Notes: a model not told the origin generated them from the sequence alone. Counted from the stretch's first letter, positions 6,801 through 17,279 are shown. The stretch: 28,826 nt of DNA from an uncultured Dialister sp. (GCA_934216155.1 CAKQBK010000029.1:1-28826), one strand, 5' to 3'. Made by a program: numbers and translations.

Positions 6801-7295
6801 TTGGTAGAACTGAATGGTACACTGCTGATTCAGATCATCAACTTTATTATTCTCTGTGCTATTCTTGGCCATTTCTGCTACAAACCGGTACTGAAAGTAC
6901 TGGATGACCGCAAAAACCGTATTAAAAACGACTTGGATTCTGCCGCTCAGTCCAAAGAAGACGCTGCAAAGCTCAAAGCAAGCTATGAAGCTGAACTGAA
7001 AGACGCACAGGCAAAAGCCCAGGAAATTGTGGACAAAGCAGTCAAAGAAGCTAAGGTACAGGCGCAGGCACAGATTGATGAAGCCCATGCATCTATCGCT
7101 AAAGCAAAAGAACAGGCTACGCAGCAGATCGAAAGAGAACGCAAGGATGCTCTGGAAGATCTGAAGGCACAGGTAGCAGTCCTTTCCTGTGATATTGCAG
7201 CCAAGATCATCAGCAAGAACATGACGCCGGATGCCAATGACCGGCTCATCGCAGAAAGCATCGCTAAGCTGGATGCTAAAAAAGCAGGTAAATAA
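6801..7295 (+). CDS. atpF: F-type ATP synthase subunit b
   Basis: Peripheral stalk subunit holding F1 against rotation. 164 residues: an N-terminal membrane helix (about 8-28, LLIQIINFIILCAILGHFCY) and then a long charged helix rich in Ala, Lys, Glu and Gln to about residue 140, typical of the dimeric b coiled coil. The TTG start is supported by AAGGAGGC (6787-6794). A single b gene is present, so the stalk is presumably a homodimer. atpH begins two bases after the stop. Confidence 0.93.
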   Translation: MVELNGTLLIQIINFIILCAILGHFCYKPVLKVLDDRKNRIKNDLDSAAQSKEDAAKLKASYEAELKDAQAKAQEIVDKAVKEAKVQAQAQIDEAHASIAKAKEQATQQIERERKDALEDLKAQVAVLSCDIAAKIISKNMTPDANDRLIAESIAKLDAKKAGK

Positions 7296-7297
7296 TT

Positions 7298-7843
7298 ATG
7301 GATAAGAACGTAATCCTTGCAAAGAAATACGGTCGCGCCATTTATGAAATTGCTGCTGAACAAAACAGCTTAGAAAAAACAGAAGAAGACCTTCGCCTGA
7401 TTGCAGATGCAATCAAAGATCATGCAGATCTGAAGGACCTTCTTTTCCATCCTCTGCTTGCAAAGGATGTCAAGAAAGATACGATTAAAAAATTATTTGC
7501 AGATAAGGTTCAGCCTGTCGTTCTGCAGTTCTGCTATGTCGTTATCGACAGAGACCGCATTACCGACTTCCTGCCAATGGTAGATGTTTACACTGCCCTG
7601 GCACATCATGGTATGGGAATCGAAGAAGCAGTGGTTACCTCTGCTCTTCCAATGACCAAATCCCAGGTGGAAGCATTGAAAGCGAAACTCTCTGAAATGA
7701 CAGGGAAGAAAATTATCCTGAAGCAGAAAGTGGACACAGCACTGATTGGCGGCTTCACCGTTCAAGTGGGCGACCGCCTGATCGATGGATCCGTAGCTAG
7801 ACAGCTGCAGACACTGAAAGCTATTATGATGCAAAGAGATTGA
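7298..7843 (+). CDS. atpH: F-type ATP synthase subunit delta
   Basis: Connects the peripheral stalk b dimer to the top of the alpha3beta3 head. The 181 residues include the family's N-terminal helical domain (KKYGRAIYEIAAEQN near the start, as in OSCP/delta) and the C-terminal GGFTVQVGDRLIDGSVARQL (about 151-170), the conserved delta signature. The ATG is two bases downstream of atpF and uses an AGGTAA site inside it, indicating translational coupling. Confidence 0.94.
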   Translation: MDKNVILAKKYGRAIYEIAAEQNSLEKTEEDLRLIADAIKDHADLKDLLFHPLLAKDVKKDTIKKLFADKVQPVVLQFCYVVIDRDRITDFLPMVDVYTALAHHGMGIEEAVVTSALPMTKSQVEALKAKLSEMTGKKIILKQKVDTALIGGFTVQVGDRLIDGSVARQLQTLKAIMMQRD

Positions 7844-7858
7844 GGTGACTTCTAGGAA

Positions 7859-9391
7859 ATGAAAATCAGTTCAGATGAAATTACATCTGTCATTAAGAAA
7901 CAGATTGAAAACTACAAAGTAGACCTCAATGTCGATGAAGTTGGTACAGTTCTTGAAGTCGGCGACGGCATCGCTCATATCTATGGGCTTGAAAACTGCA
8001 TGGCCGGCGAATTGCTGGAACTGCCTAACGGCGTATACGGCATGGCTCTCAACCTGGAAGAAAGCAACGTAGGTGCCGTTCTTCTGGGTCGTTCTGAAAC
8101 CATCAAGGAAGGCGACACAGTTAAAAGAACTGGCCGTCTGATGCAGGTTCCAGTAGGCGACGGCGTTATCGGCCGCGTAGTTAACGCACTGGGACAGCCA
8201 ATCGATGGCAAAGGCGAAATCAAAGCTTCCGAATACCGCGACATTGAAATTAAAGCACCGGGCATTGCTGACAGACAGCCAGTTAATGTACCGTTGCAGA
8301 CTGGTCTGAAATGTATCGACTCCATGGTTCCGATCGGCCGTGGTCAGCGTGAACTTATCATCGGTGACCGTGGTACTGGTAAAACCGCTATCGGTATCGA
8401 TACCATTCTGAACCAGAAAGGTCAGAACGTTATTTGTATTTACGTATCCATCGGCCAGAAGAACTCCAACGTTGTTCGTGTATACGAAAAACTGAAACAG
8501 GCTGGCGCTATGGATTACTCCATCATCGTCCATGCAGGCGCATCTGAAGGTTCCCCGATGCAGTACCTGGCACCATACTCCGGTGTCTCCATCGCTGAAT
8601 ACTTCATGCATCAGGGCAAAGACGTCCTCATCATTTATGATGACCTGTCCAAACACGCTGTAGCATACCGTGCAATGTCCCTGCTGCTCCGTCGTCCACC
8701 AGGACGTGAAGCATACCCAGGTGATGTATTCTACCTGCATTCCAGACTGCTGGAACGTGCTGCTCGTCTGTCCAAAGAACTGGGCGGCGGCTCCATCACC
8801 GCACTGCCAATCATTGAAACCCTGGCAGGCGACGTAGGTGCATACATTCCAACCAACGTTATTTCCATTACCGATGGCCAGATTTACCTGGAAACAGCTC
8901 TGTTCTATTCCGGTATTCGCCCGGCTATCAACGTAGGTCTGTCTGTATCCCGTGTAGGCGGTTCTGCTCAGATCAAAGCTATGAAACAGGTAGCAGGTAC
9001 ACTGCGTCTGGATCTGGCTCAGTACAGAGAATTGGCAGCATTCGCACAGTTCGGTTCCGACCTGGACGCAGCTACCAAGGCACAGATCGACCGTGGTCAG
9101 AGAACCACAGAAATCCTGAAACAGCCACAGTATTCCCCATATCCGGTCGAAGACCAGGTACAGGCTATCTATGTAGCAGTTAACGGATATCTGGACGATG
9201 TAGAAGTTAACGAAGTCGTTGATTTCGAACATCAGATTCTCGCATTCCTCCATAGCAGCCATCCGGAAATCGGCGAAGACATCGTCAAGAATAAGAAACT
9301 GACTGATGAAAACGAAGAAAGACTGAAAGCTGCTATTGCTGAATTCAAAGAACGCTACAACGCAAAAAAGTCTGAAACGGTAGAGGGGTGA
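7859..9391 (+). CDS. atpA: F-type ATP synthase subunit alpha
   Basis: Non-catalytic nucleotide-binding subunit of F1. 510 residues, normal length. Walker A is GDRGTGKT (169-176); [15 protein letters not shown] (257-271) is the Walker B region; [11 protein letters not shown] (355-365) is the family signature and Arg365 the arginine finger reaching the beta catalytic site. An N-terminal beta barrel and a C-terminal helical bundle flank the core. GAGGTGA (7842-7848) and AGGAA precede the ATG. Codon choice in this gene is strongly biased (CTG, GTA, GCA, CGT), as expected for a highly expressed gene. Confidence 0.98.
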   Translation: MKISSDEITSVIKKQIENYKVDLNVDEVGTVLEVGDGIAHIYGLENCMAGELLELPNGVYGMALNLEESNVGAVLLGRSETIKEGDTVKRTGRLMQVPVGDGVIGRVVNALGQPIDGKGEIKASEYRDIEIKAPGIADRQPVNVPLQTGLKCIDSMVPIGRGQRELIIGDRGTGKTAIGIDTILNQKGQNVICIYVSIGQKNSNVVRVYEKLKQAGAMDYSIIVHAGASEGSPMQYLAPYSGVSIAEYFMHQGKDVLIIYDDLSKHAVAYRAMSLLLRRPPGREAYPGDVFYLHSRLLERAARLSKELGGGSITALPIIETLAGDVGAYIPTNVISITDGQIYLETALFYSGIRPAINVGLSVSRVGGSAQIKAMKQVAGTLRLDLAQYRELAAFAQFGSDLDAATKAQIDRGQRTTEILKQPQYSPYPVEDQVQAIYVAVNGYLDDVEVNEVVDFEHQILAFLHSSHPEIGEDIVKNKKLTDENEERLKAAIAEFKERYNAKKSETVEG

Positions 9392-9396
9392 TCTGA

Positions 9397-11744
<2,348 letters not shown>

Positions 11745-11747
11745 GCC

Positions 11748-12167
11748 ATGGCTGATACCCTTACTAATCCGATGCACGTGGAAGTCATCAGTCCAGACGG
11801 CCCAATTTATCAGAATGACGGCGTAGACATGGTGGTTGCTCGTGCAGAAGATGGCGAATTTGCAGTGCAGAAAGGCCATCTTCCTCTCGCTGCTGCCCTC
11901 GAAATGTGCGTAGTACGCATTAAGAAAGGTGCAGATGAAGATAGAGTCGCTGTATTTGGCGGTTTCCTTGAAAACAAAGGCAATCAGGTCAATGTCGTTG
12001 CTCCCCTGGCTGAATTGGCTAGCAGCATCGACGTAGCCCGTGCCCAGGCTGCAAAGAAACGCGCTGAAGACAGACTTCAGTCTCGCAATAGCGATATCGA
12101 TATGGATCGTGCAAGATTTGCTCTGATGCGTGCTATTACACGCCTCAAAGCAACCAAATCCATCTAA
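11748..12167 (+). CDS. atpC: F-type ATP synthase subunit epsilon
   Basis: Rotor subunit attached to gamma at the c ring; in many bacteria its C-terminal helices inhibit ATP hydrolysis. 139 residues: an N-terminal beta sandwich (MHVEVISPDGPIYQNDGVDMVVARAEDGEFAVQKGH region, with the usual G-x-F-A-V...H-x-P-L core) and a C-terminal helical hairpin (about 90-139) ending in basic residues. AAAGGGGA (11733-11740) precedes the ATG, three bases after atpD. Last gene of the operon. Confidence 0.93.
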   Translation: MADTLTNPMHVEVISPDGPIYQNDGVDMVVARAEDGEFAVQKGHLPLAAALEMCVVRIKKGADEDRVAVFGGFLENKGNQVNVVAPLAELASSIDVARAQAAKKRAEDRLQSRNSDIDMDRARFALMRAITRLKATKSI

Positions 12168-12168
12168 G

Positions 12169-12214
12169 GCAAATAAAAAGAACCGCAACTTAGGTTGCGG
12201 TTCTTTTTATTTGC
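12169..12214. terminator. Terminator of the atp operon
   Basis: A perfect 21-bp stem: 12169-12189 (core AAAAAGAACCGCAAC) pairs with 12194-12214, loop TTAG, with the T tract TTTTT inside the 3' arm. The A/T tracts on both sides make it bidirectional. It starts directly after the atpC stop codon. Confidence 0.93.
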
Positions 12215-12215
12215 A

Positions 12216-12537
12216 GTGAGGAGTTAGGAATGAGGAGTGAGGAGTAGTGGAAGGGGCGCACAATTCATAAAGCACCCCAATGCCCCTTTTCATATTTTTT
12301 ATAACCTTCTATAACCTTTATAACCCGATTGTTTACTGTTAGTGTCCTATGAGCGAAATAGTATGCAGCAGAATAATAACCTTCACGCATTTTGTCTCTC
12401 AAGAAATATGACTCTATCGATTTACACATTTCGGCGAGCTATATAAAAAGAAATTTTGCCATTTTATGAACGTTGGTATAAGAGCAATTCGAGGGCTCGC
12501 CGCCACCACTCCTCACTCCTAATTCCTAACTCCTCAC
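12216..12537. repeat. Family B element with a C fragment nested inside
   Basis: Inverted arms of 35 bp (12216-12250 and 12503-12537, GTGAGGAGTTAGGA and onwards, two mismatches). Inside come hairpin A (GGGGCGC...GCACCCC, 12255-12284), a TAACC-rich family C piece ending GCAGAATAATAACC (about 12302-12384), and a hairpin-B domain (CGGCGAGC...GGGCTCGCCG, 12433-12502). This accounts for most of the atpC-nitroreductase gap; the remainder holds the nitroreductase promoter. Confidence 0.8.
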
Positions 12538-12600
12538 TTCTGATTTCCGTCTAGATTTTTGTTATAACATTTATCTATACCTCCCTCCTATAACTCACAA

Positions 12601-12630
12601 CCGACAACAAACGATGTGGTATGTTATAAT
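12601..12630 (+). promoter_or_regulatory. Promoter of the nitroreductase gene
   Basis: CCGACA (12601-12606) as a partial -35 and TATAAT (12625-12630) with the TGT extension, 18 bp apart. Transcription would begin about 12637, leaving a 45-nt leader with AAGGAGGA (12669-12676). Confidence 0.65.
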
Positions 12631-12682
12631 GGACATAAGAAAGATAACAATAATACAGTATTCATTTTAAGGAGGAGAGACC

Positions 12683-13201
12683 ATGGATGAAATTTTCAAA
12701 CGCGGAACTTGCCGATTCTTCAAAGAATTGACACCGGTACCGGAAGATCAGCTGTTGACTTTGGTGAAAGCAGGTATGCAGGCCAGAGCGGTAGGTAATC
12801 AGAAATCTAGAGATTTTATTATCGTTACCAGAGAAGACTTGGTAAAAGCCATTTCTCATAATAGCATCATTGCTGGCCCGGCACGGAAAGCATCGGCTGC
12901 CATTGTCATTGTAGGCAAAAAAGAGGGGGTCAGCTTCCCACAGGAATGGACCTTTGACTGTGCTGCTGCGGCGCAGAACATTCTGATTGAAGCAGAACAC
13001 CTGGGCCTCTCCACCCTTTGGATGCAGGTCTATCCATACCAAGATAGAAAAATTCACCTTTGCCACATTCTGGATATTTCTACCGATCTGGATCCATTCT
13101 GCATCATCGCTGTAGGCTATGCAGACAAACGTCCGGTTCGTATGAACCGCTATGATGAGAATGCGGTGTCTTACGATTTGTATGGCAATCATAAGAAATA
13201 G
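12683..13201 (+). CDS. Nitroreductase-family FMN oxidoreductase
   Basis: Small (172-residue) member of the nitroreductase fold, a dimeric FMN enzyme using NAD(P)H on nitro-aromatics, quinones or similar acceptors; the natural substrate cannot be told. Seen: the N-terminal FKRGTCRFF (5-13), the counterpart of the family's R-R-S-x-R-x-F FMN-phosphate segment; QARAVGNQKSRDFIIV (33-48), the flavin-contact strand; the DCAAAAQNILIEAEHLGLSTLWM helix and strand (91-113); and the C-terminal AVGYADKRP strand (143-151). Monocistronic, with its own promoter, and followed by a palindromic C element. Confidence 0.88.
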   Translation: MDEIFKRGTCRFFKELTPVPEDQLLTLVKAGMQARAVGNQKSRDFIIVTREDLVKAISHNSIIAGPARKASAAIVIVGKKEGVSFPQEWTFDCAAAAQNILIEAEHLGLSTLWMQVYPYQDRKIHLCHILDISTDLDPFCIIAVGYADKRPVRMNRYDENAVSYDLYGNHKK

Positions 13202-13252
13202 GCATGAGACGTTTATGTTTAGAGTAACAAAGAGAAGATAACTATAGAATAA

Positions 13253-13403
13253 AAGGTTATTGTTCTGCTGATTTCTTTTTCAACATATCAAAAATACGGC
13301 TTAAGACAAGGTTATAGAGGTTATAAAAGGTTATATGATTTCGTTAGTATCATACCTTTAAAACATGTTTAACCTGGTAGTAAGCCGTATTTTTAATATG
13401 TTA
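13253..13403. repeat. Family C element, right end degraded
   Basis: The left end is AAGGTTATTGTTCTGCTG (13253-13270). A 22-bp inverted repeat with one mismatch, 13282-13303 facing 13381-13402 (core AAAAATACGGCTTA), encloses TAACC-type words in both orientations (AAGGTTATAGAGGTTATAAAAGG). The usual right end is missing. It may also serve as the terminator of the nitroreductase gene. A 71-codon frame crossing it is not a gene. Confidence 0.65.
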
Positions 13404-13473
13404 GGGAAAAAAGAAGACTCATGCCTTTTAAGATTCGGCAATGTACTAGGGGGATTGTTTTATCAATGCCTTG

Positions 13474-13502
13474 TTGCCAGTAAATTTCATTTCATATATA
13501 AT
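13474..13502 (+). promoter_or_regulatory. Promoter of the small toxin gene
   Basis: TTGCCA (13474-13479), 17-bp spacer, TATAAT (13497-13502): a near-consensus promoter. Transcription would start about 13509, giving a leader of about 58 nt. Downstream of the -10 the sequence AAAAATCGACGAGATGG resembles that after the facing antisense promoter. Confidence 0.75.
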
Positions 13503-13566
13503 AAAAATCGACGAGATGGTCATAGATATAGCGACTTTCCCTTCTTGCTTGAGAGGGGGTGGCGAT

Positions 13567-13638
13567 ATGAGAGTATATGAAGCATTGTCTTTGATGATCG
13601 CATTCGGAATCTTAGTAGCCACAATCATGTCCAAGTAA
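13567..13638 (+). CDS. Holin-like small toxic peptide, type I toxin candidate
   Basis: A 23-residue peptide starting MRVYEALSLMIAFG and ending ATIMSK: a short polar head, one hydrophobic helix and a Lys tail. The Y-E-x-L-x-L-M-I-x-F-G pattern is that of the putative holin-like toxin family (TxpA, YonT and the many small Firmicute relatives), membrane peptides silenced by an antisense RNA. AGGGGGTGG (13554-13562) is a strong ribosome site at good distance, and a near-consensus promoter lies upstream. It is shorter than the usual 28-60 residues. A strong opposing promoter and terminator downstream supply the expected antitoxin RNA. Toxicity is inferred from family and layout. Confidence 0.8.
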   Translation: MRVYEALSLMIAFGILVATIMSK

Positions 13639-13659
13639 ATCCTGTTTTTAGGGTGGGCA

Positions 13660-13762
13660 TGAAAAAAGCCCGCCTATGAGTGATAGGAGGCTTTCTTCAC
13701 ATTTTCTAAAGTTTGAGGGAGCCGTTCCTGTACCAGAGGAAATATCTTACGCCCATCTCGTT
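13660..13762 (-). ncRNA. Antisense antitoxin RNA candidate
   Basis: On the minus strand TTGAAT (13792-13797), 17 bp, then TATAAT (13769-13774) with TGC before it is an excellent promoter. It fires toward the toxin gene. The first hairpin reached, AAAGCC-CCTAT with ATAGG-GGCTTT (13664-13695), is followed on this strand by six Ts (13662-13667), a proper terminator. The RNA would be about 100 nt and complementary to the 3' untranslated part of the toxin mRNA, the arrangement known from txpA-ratA and bsrG-SR4. Confidence 0.7.
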
Positions 13763-13815
13763 ATTTTTATTATAGCAAGGATATAGGTCCAATTCAAGAT
13801 AGGGAAATTTTAATT

Positions 13816-14721
13816 TTAAGATTTTCTTTTAGATAATAACGTCGTCATCACAACGCTTCCCAAAATGAGCAGTGCCCCCAGCCCACCTTGGAGGGAGAGG
13901 ATTTCGTGGAGGAAAACGAAGCCGAATAAGGTGGCGAAGACTGGTTCCAAGGAGTAAATGAGGCTCACGTGGTCAGCGGTGGTGTATTTCTGTGCGATGG
14001 TCTGCATGATGAAACCGAAGGCACTGCAGAGGAGAGCCAATCCCAGGATGGCGCCCCATTCGGTTTCGGTGGCCGGAAGAGCTGGCGTTTCAAAGCCAAT
14101 GGTTCCCACCAGGCCGAAGAGAGCAGCAAAGCCCAATTGCCAGATGCCCAGCTGCAGACTGTCTGCTTTAGGTGCGAAGCGAGCACTGACTAAGATATGA
14201 CAACCGTAGAGAAAGGCGGTGCCCAGGCAGAACATATCGCCCCACTGGAAATCTAAGGAATGTTGCAAGGTCAGAAGGGCAATGCCGACCATGGTGGTGG
14301 CTACGCCGATGAAGCAGATGGGGCTAGGCATTTTACGTGCCAATACGCCTTGCATGATCGGAACCATGACGATGGTGGTGCTGCACAGAAAAGCAGCATT
14401 TTGGGTGGTGGTAGTCTGCATGCCGTACATCAGAATGGCGAAGAGGGAAAACAGAAGAAATCCCAGAATCGCACTGTGAAGCAGTGTTTCTTTCGGCGTG
14501 GAAATAATCTTTTTGAAAAAAAGAAGGCCCGTTACCAGAAAAGCAATGCCAAAGCGCAGGAAAATTAAGGAACAAGGTGGGATGTCGGCCAAACCGATTT
14601 TCATCAAAAGATACGAACTCCCCCAAGCCATGGTGGCAAGCACCACCAGAAAATCCGCCTGACGAACCGAAAGGCCCGTAGCACTATGAAATTGAGAAAT
14701 GGCAGCTTTGATTTCAGTCAT
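13816..14721 (-). CDS. EamA/DMT-family transporter
   Basis: Ten-helix inner membrane transporter of the drug/metabolite superfamily, with two EamA halves (about residues 22-155 and 163-295). Seen: GSSYLLMKIGLADIPPCSLIFLRF in helix 1-2, typical of the first EamA repeat, and SLIYSLEPVFATLFGFVFLHE (about 250-270), the conserved E-P signature of the second. The substrate is unknown; members export amino acids or metabolites. The start is set at the ATG at 14721 because AAAGGAGG lies seven bases before it; the longer frame from 14772 has no site. TTGACA (14776-14781) may be its -35. It diverges from the LysR gene and may be its target. Confidence 0.88.
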   Translation of the reverse strand: MTEIKAAISQFHSATGLSVRQADFLVVLATMAWGSSYLLMKIGLADIPPCSLIFLRFGIAFLVTGLLFFKKIISTPKETLLHSAILGFLLFSLFAILMYGMQTTTTQNAAFLCSTTIVMVPIMQGVLARKMPSPICFIGVATTMVGIALLTLQHSLDFQWGDMFCLGTAFLYGCHILVSARFAPKADSLQLGIWQLGFAALFGLVGTIGFETPALPATETEWGAILGLALLCSAFGFIMQTIAQKYTTADHVSLIYSLEPVFATLFGFVFLHEILSLQGGLGALLILGSVVMTTLLSKRKS

Positions 14722-14800
14722 GGAAGAACCTCCTTTTATATGAAAAGTTGTTGGTTTATGTACCGAGTTCATTTATGTCAATTGGTACAAACGAAAATTT

Positions 14801-14845
14801 CATTGGTTTAAGGTTTGCTGCGTGGTCCCAAAACCTTAAACCAAT
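14801..14845. repeat. Family E palindrome in the eamA-lysR divergent region
   Basis: A perfect 15-bp inverted repeat, ATTGGTTTAAGGTTT (14802-14816) facing 14831-14845, with a further single arm, AAACCTTAAACC, at 14891-14902. The same palindrome stands at 1635-1687, far from any regulator, so it is better taken as a repeat than as a LysR operator, although LysR-type sites are also palindromic. Confidence 0.65.
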
Positions 14846-14938
14846 AAGGATATGTTTTAGTGTGGATTGAGGGATACGAGCTCAGCGTTTAAACCTTAAA
14901 CCGTATATATTATTGCAATTTATTGAAGTATTTCTTAT

Positions 14939-14944
14939 TATAAT
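14939..14944 (+). promoter_or_regulatory. -10 of the lysR promoter
   Basis: TATAAT (14939-14944). The nearest -35 candidate TTGCAA (14913-14918) is 20 bp away, a poor distance. The leader would be about 60 nt. Confidence 0.45.
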
Positions 14945-15010
14945 GATAAATGGAGATTTGAAAAGTGAATGTTTCGCATGATAGACATGCAGAAAAGTTA
15001 TGGAGGGCCT

Positions 15011-15937
15011 ATGAATCTCAATCGATATGAAATATTTCTTAAAGTGGCAGAGGTGGGAAATATCACAAAAGCAGCGGAAGTGCTGCACTACACCCAGGCG
15101 GGAATTAGTCATGCCGTGGCGGCTTTGGAAAAGGAAACTGGCGTGTCTTTATTTCTGAGAAGTGCCAGTGGGGTGACTTTGACGGAAAATGGGACATACT
15201 TATTTCCATACATCCAACAGTTAGTGAATGACCAAAGGGGACTGGCCCAGGCCATTTATGAAGTGAATCACGTGGTGGCTGGGACCCTTCGGCTTGGCAC
15301 CTTTGCCAGCGTATCTGCCCAGTGGGTGCCACAGATCATTCGTGGATTTCAGAAAAAATATCCTCAGGTGGAATTTGAACTCATCGAAGGCGATTATGAC
15401 GATGTGGCGGAACGTATCAAAGTAGGGAAAATCGATTGCGGCTTCCTTTCCGCACCGGTGGAAGAAAAATTGCAGTTCACTTCCCTCTATCAGGATCCAC
15501 TGATGGTGGTACTGCCGCCCCACCATAGATTGGCAGAAAAAGAGAAATTGACTTTGGAAGACATACAAAAAGAGCCCTTCATATTTCCTATCAAAGGCTC
15601 TGATAATGATATATTGGCGGTATTGAAAGACTATTTGAAAAAAATCCATATTCGCTATACCTTGGAATCGGACTCTTCCATCATGTCCATGGTAGAAAAT
15701 GGATTTGGTATCACCATTATGACTGATTTAGTGCTTAGAAATTTCAATTTTCACCTGGCCATTCGTCCCTTGTATCCCATGAAATACCGCACCCTGGGCA
15801 TCGCCGCCCTTCCCGAAGATCGACAGACCATTCTTACAAAGACGTTCATTCGGTACTTGAATGATGGTGACTGGGAATTGGGGATTAGAAAATATGACTC
15901 TATCTGCAGAGGCACTAGCGGTAACCCTCTTCCTTAG
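15011..15937 (+). CDS. LysR-family transcriptional regulator
   Basis: 308 residues from the ATG at 15011, which has TGGAGGG right before it; a longer frame from 14969 lacks a ribosome site and would put 14 residues before the helix-turn-helix. N-terminal winged HTH (about 1-60: LNRYEIFLKVAEVGNITKAAEVLHYTQAGISHAVAALEKE) and a C-terminal substrate-binding domain (about 85-290). It probably controls the divergent EamA transporter. The last residues are odd: LGIRKYDSICRGTSGNPLP is encoded by repeat DNA, first a GGGAATTGGGGATTAGAA word also seen at 21450, then the family F end GCACTAGCGGTAACC, which supplies the stop codon. Confidence 0.9.
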   Translation: MNLNRYEIFLKVAEVGNITKAAEVLHYTQAGISHAVAALEKETGVSLFLRSASGVTLTENGTYLFPYIQQLVNDQRGLAQAIYEVNHVVAGTLRLGTFASVSAQWVPQIIRGFQKKYPQVEFELIEGDYDDVAERIKVGKIDCGFLSAPVEEKLQFTSLYQDPLMVVLPPHHRLAEKEKLTLEDIQKEPFIFPIKGSDNDILAVLKDYLKKIHIRYTLESDSSIMSMVENGFGITIMTDLVLRNFNFHLAIRPLYPMKYRTLGIAALPEDRQTILTKTFIRYLNDGDWELGIRKYDSICRGTSGNPLP

Positions 15938-16105
15938 GAAGGGGGGCAGGGGGGATAGCCTGCACTAGCGATATGCATTGTGATGAGACATACTGCGTTG
16001 TCGGCATTCTGCTAAAACGGCTTGTGTAACAACTCTTCTTCGTCGGCCTATCCCCGGCTCGCAAGCGAGCTTGCCCCTTCCTGAGGAAGGGGCTTTTGGG
16101 GGACT
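15911..16105. repeat. Family F element overlapping the lysR 3' end
   Basis: GGCACTAGCGGTAACC then CTTCCTTAGGAAGGGGGG (left) faces CCCCTTCCTGAGGAAGGGGC (right, 16074-16093); inside, GGGGATAGCC (15951-15960) faces GGCCTATCCCC (16045-16055). It also holds GCTCGCAAGCGAGC. The lysR stop codon (15935-15937) lies within it. Confidence 0.65.
16073..16097 (+). terminator. Terminator-like hairpin after lysR
   Basis: GCCCCTTCC (16073-16081), loop TGA, GGAAGGGGC (16085-16093), then TTTT. Part of the right arm of the family F element; it could end lysR transcription. Confidence 0.55.
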
Positions 16106-16155
16106 GTAGTGGTGATGTGGATAGAGGAACAGGGAAATGTGGTGTGTATGCAAAA

Positions 16156-16257
16156 GTTCTCGTGCGGAAGAAATCGTTAGATTTCTAATCGCACGAGAAC
16201 CCTCAGAACCCTCAGAACCCTCAGAACCCTCAGAACCCTCAGAACCCTCAGAACTCT
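16156..16257. repeat. Hairpin followed by a 9-bp tandem array
   Basis: GTTCTCGTGCG (16156-16166) faces CGCACGAGAAC (16190-16200), with GAAATC/GATTTC inside. From 16197 the unit GAACCCTCA is repeated six times without error to 16250, then GAACTCTGT. The same hairpin and about 35 bp of upstream flank occur at 28640-28728, with a differing unit. Family D words follow at 16271-16314. Confidence 0.9.
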
Positions 16258-16345
16258 GTATTTCTAATCCCTAGTCACGAGTCACGAGTCACGAGTCACC
16301 AGTTACTAGTCCCCAATCCCCCTTTCCTTCCCCTGCTTTTCCCTA

Positions 16346-16351
16346 TATAAT
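16346..16351 (+). promoter_or_regulatory. -10 element before the secreted protein
   Basis: TATAAT in CCCTATATAATAGAG; no convincing -35 in the preceding C/T-rich stretch. The leader would be about 35 nt with AAGGAAGG at 16379-16386. Confidence 0.45.
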
Positions 16352-16393
16352 AGAGACAAGAAAAACATGTATTTATGAAAGGAAGGAATGCCT

Positions 16394-17095
16394 ATGAAAA
16401 CAAAAATTGTAACATTGTTAGCCATGCTATTTTGTGTATTTTCTTTATCGACGGCCCAAGCGGAGTATACCAGCTGGCAAGATAGTGCCTATCCGTTTAA
16501 GCAAGTGCGGACGGTGTACATTGCGGAAATGGATACGTCGGAGGTGTCTATCGAAAGTGCTGCTAAGGAACGGACTTTGAAGGAAGAGTTGGTGAAACGG
16601 GCCAATGCGGTGAAGGGGCTGAAAGTGGTGGTGGAATTGCCTCGCACATCGAAAGCAATTCTTCCCGGACAGGTGCAGAAAGCCTCTGAAGAGGAAGACA
16701 ACCATACCAATGGAGTAGCCATTCCGCAGGAAGCCATCGATGCCGGTGCTTCTATTTATATTTTGCCGCGTCTCACCACGTACGTGATTGATTCCTATTT
16801 GGAACCGGCTCACATGGAGTGGAAATCCAGAGAAGTCAAAGAAAGCTGGAAAGACAAAGACGGGAAATGGCATGACTCATACCATACCGAAACCTATCCG
16901 GTGTTTATTCCAGACCAGTATATTCCTTACTGCGACGTGACTGCCACCTTTGAATGGTACGATACCAAGACAGGAAACTTGATTGCTTCCAGTGAAGATG
17001 CCAGAACCCGCGTCTCCGGCAGCAATCCTCAGGGAGCTTACCAGCGCATTGTAGATCGGTTCTTGAAAAATATGAAAAAGACCATGGGACGGTAA
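16394..17095 (+). CDS. Secreted protein of unknown function
   Basis: 233 residues from the ATG at 16394, preferred over the ATG at 16388 because AGGAAGG ends only one or two bases before the latter. A clear signal peptide (MKTKIV, then a hydrophobic run, then AQA before EYTSW, cleavage after about residue 23) sends it across the membrane; there is no lipobox cysteine at the cut. The mature part has a mixed alpha/beta look, with ERTLKEELVKRANAVKGLKVV, GASIYILPRL and DVTATFEWYDTKTGNLIASSED, which recalls periplasmic or lipoprotein-type domains that end in a cytosol-free beta sheet. I do not recognise the family. It has its own -10 element and no obvious operon partner. Confidence 0.75.
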   Translation: MKTKIVTLLAMLFCVFSLSTAQAEYTSWQDSAYPFKQVRTVYIAEMDTSEVSIESAAKERTLKEELVKRANAVKGLKVVVELPRTSKAILPGQVQKASEEEDNHTNGVAIPQEAIDAGASIYILPRLTTYVIDSYLEPAHMEWKSREVKESWKDKDGKWHDSYHTETYPVFIPDQYIPYCDVTATFEWYDTKTGNLIASSEDARTRVSGSNPQGAYQRIVDRFLKNMKKTMGR

Positions 17096-17098
17096 TTG

Positions 17099-17250
17099 GT
17101 GACTCGTGACTGGGATTGTCGTTGATATCGGTAGAGTCATAGCTACTAGCACCTAGCTTCTAGCAACTAGCCGGCTAGCAGCCAAAAGCTAACAGCTGGT
17201 TGTTATGACACTGGCGGGATTCTCGTATTCACCAGTCACCAGTCACAAGG
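17099..17250. repeat. Family D inverted pair around a CTAG-rich block
   Basis: GGTGACTCGTGACTGGGAT (17099 on) faces CACCAGTCACCAGTCAC (17230-17246). Between them are overlapping TAGC/CTAG words (CTACTAGCACCTAGCTTCTAG and GCAACTAGCCGGCTAGC) and GCTAACAGCTGG. It fills the 184-bp gap before the flavin reductase gene; no separate promoter was recognised. Confidence 0.55.
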
Positions 17251-17279
17251 CACCAAATTTATAATAAAGGAGCTTTATT

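Noticed and set aside
7871..9262. 463-codon antisense frame across atpA
   Set aside because: Same composition shadow; atpA is unambiguous on plus.
13365..13580. 71-codon frame overlapping the toxin promoter
   Set aside because: Crosses a C element and the promoter, without ribosome site; the 23-codon frame at 13567 is the better gene.
14802..14845. LysR operator between eamA and lysR
   Set aside because: The same palindrome occurs at 1635-1687 away from any regulator, so it is taken as family E repeat.
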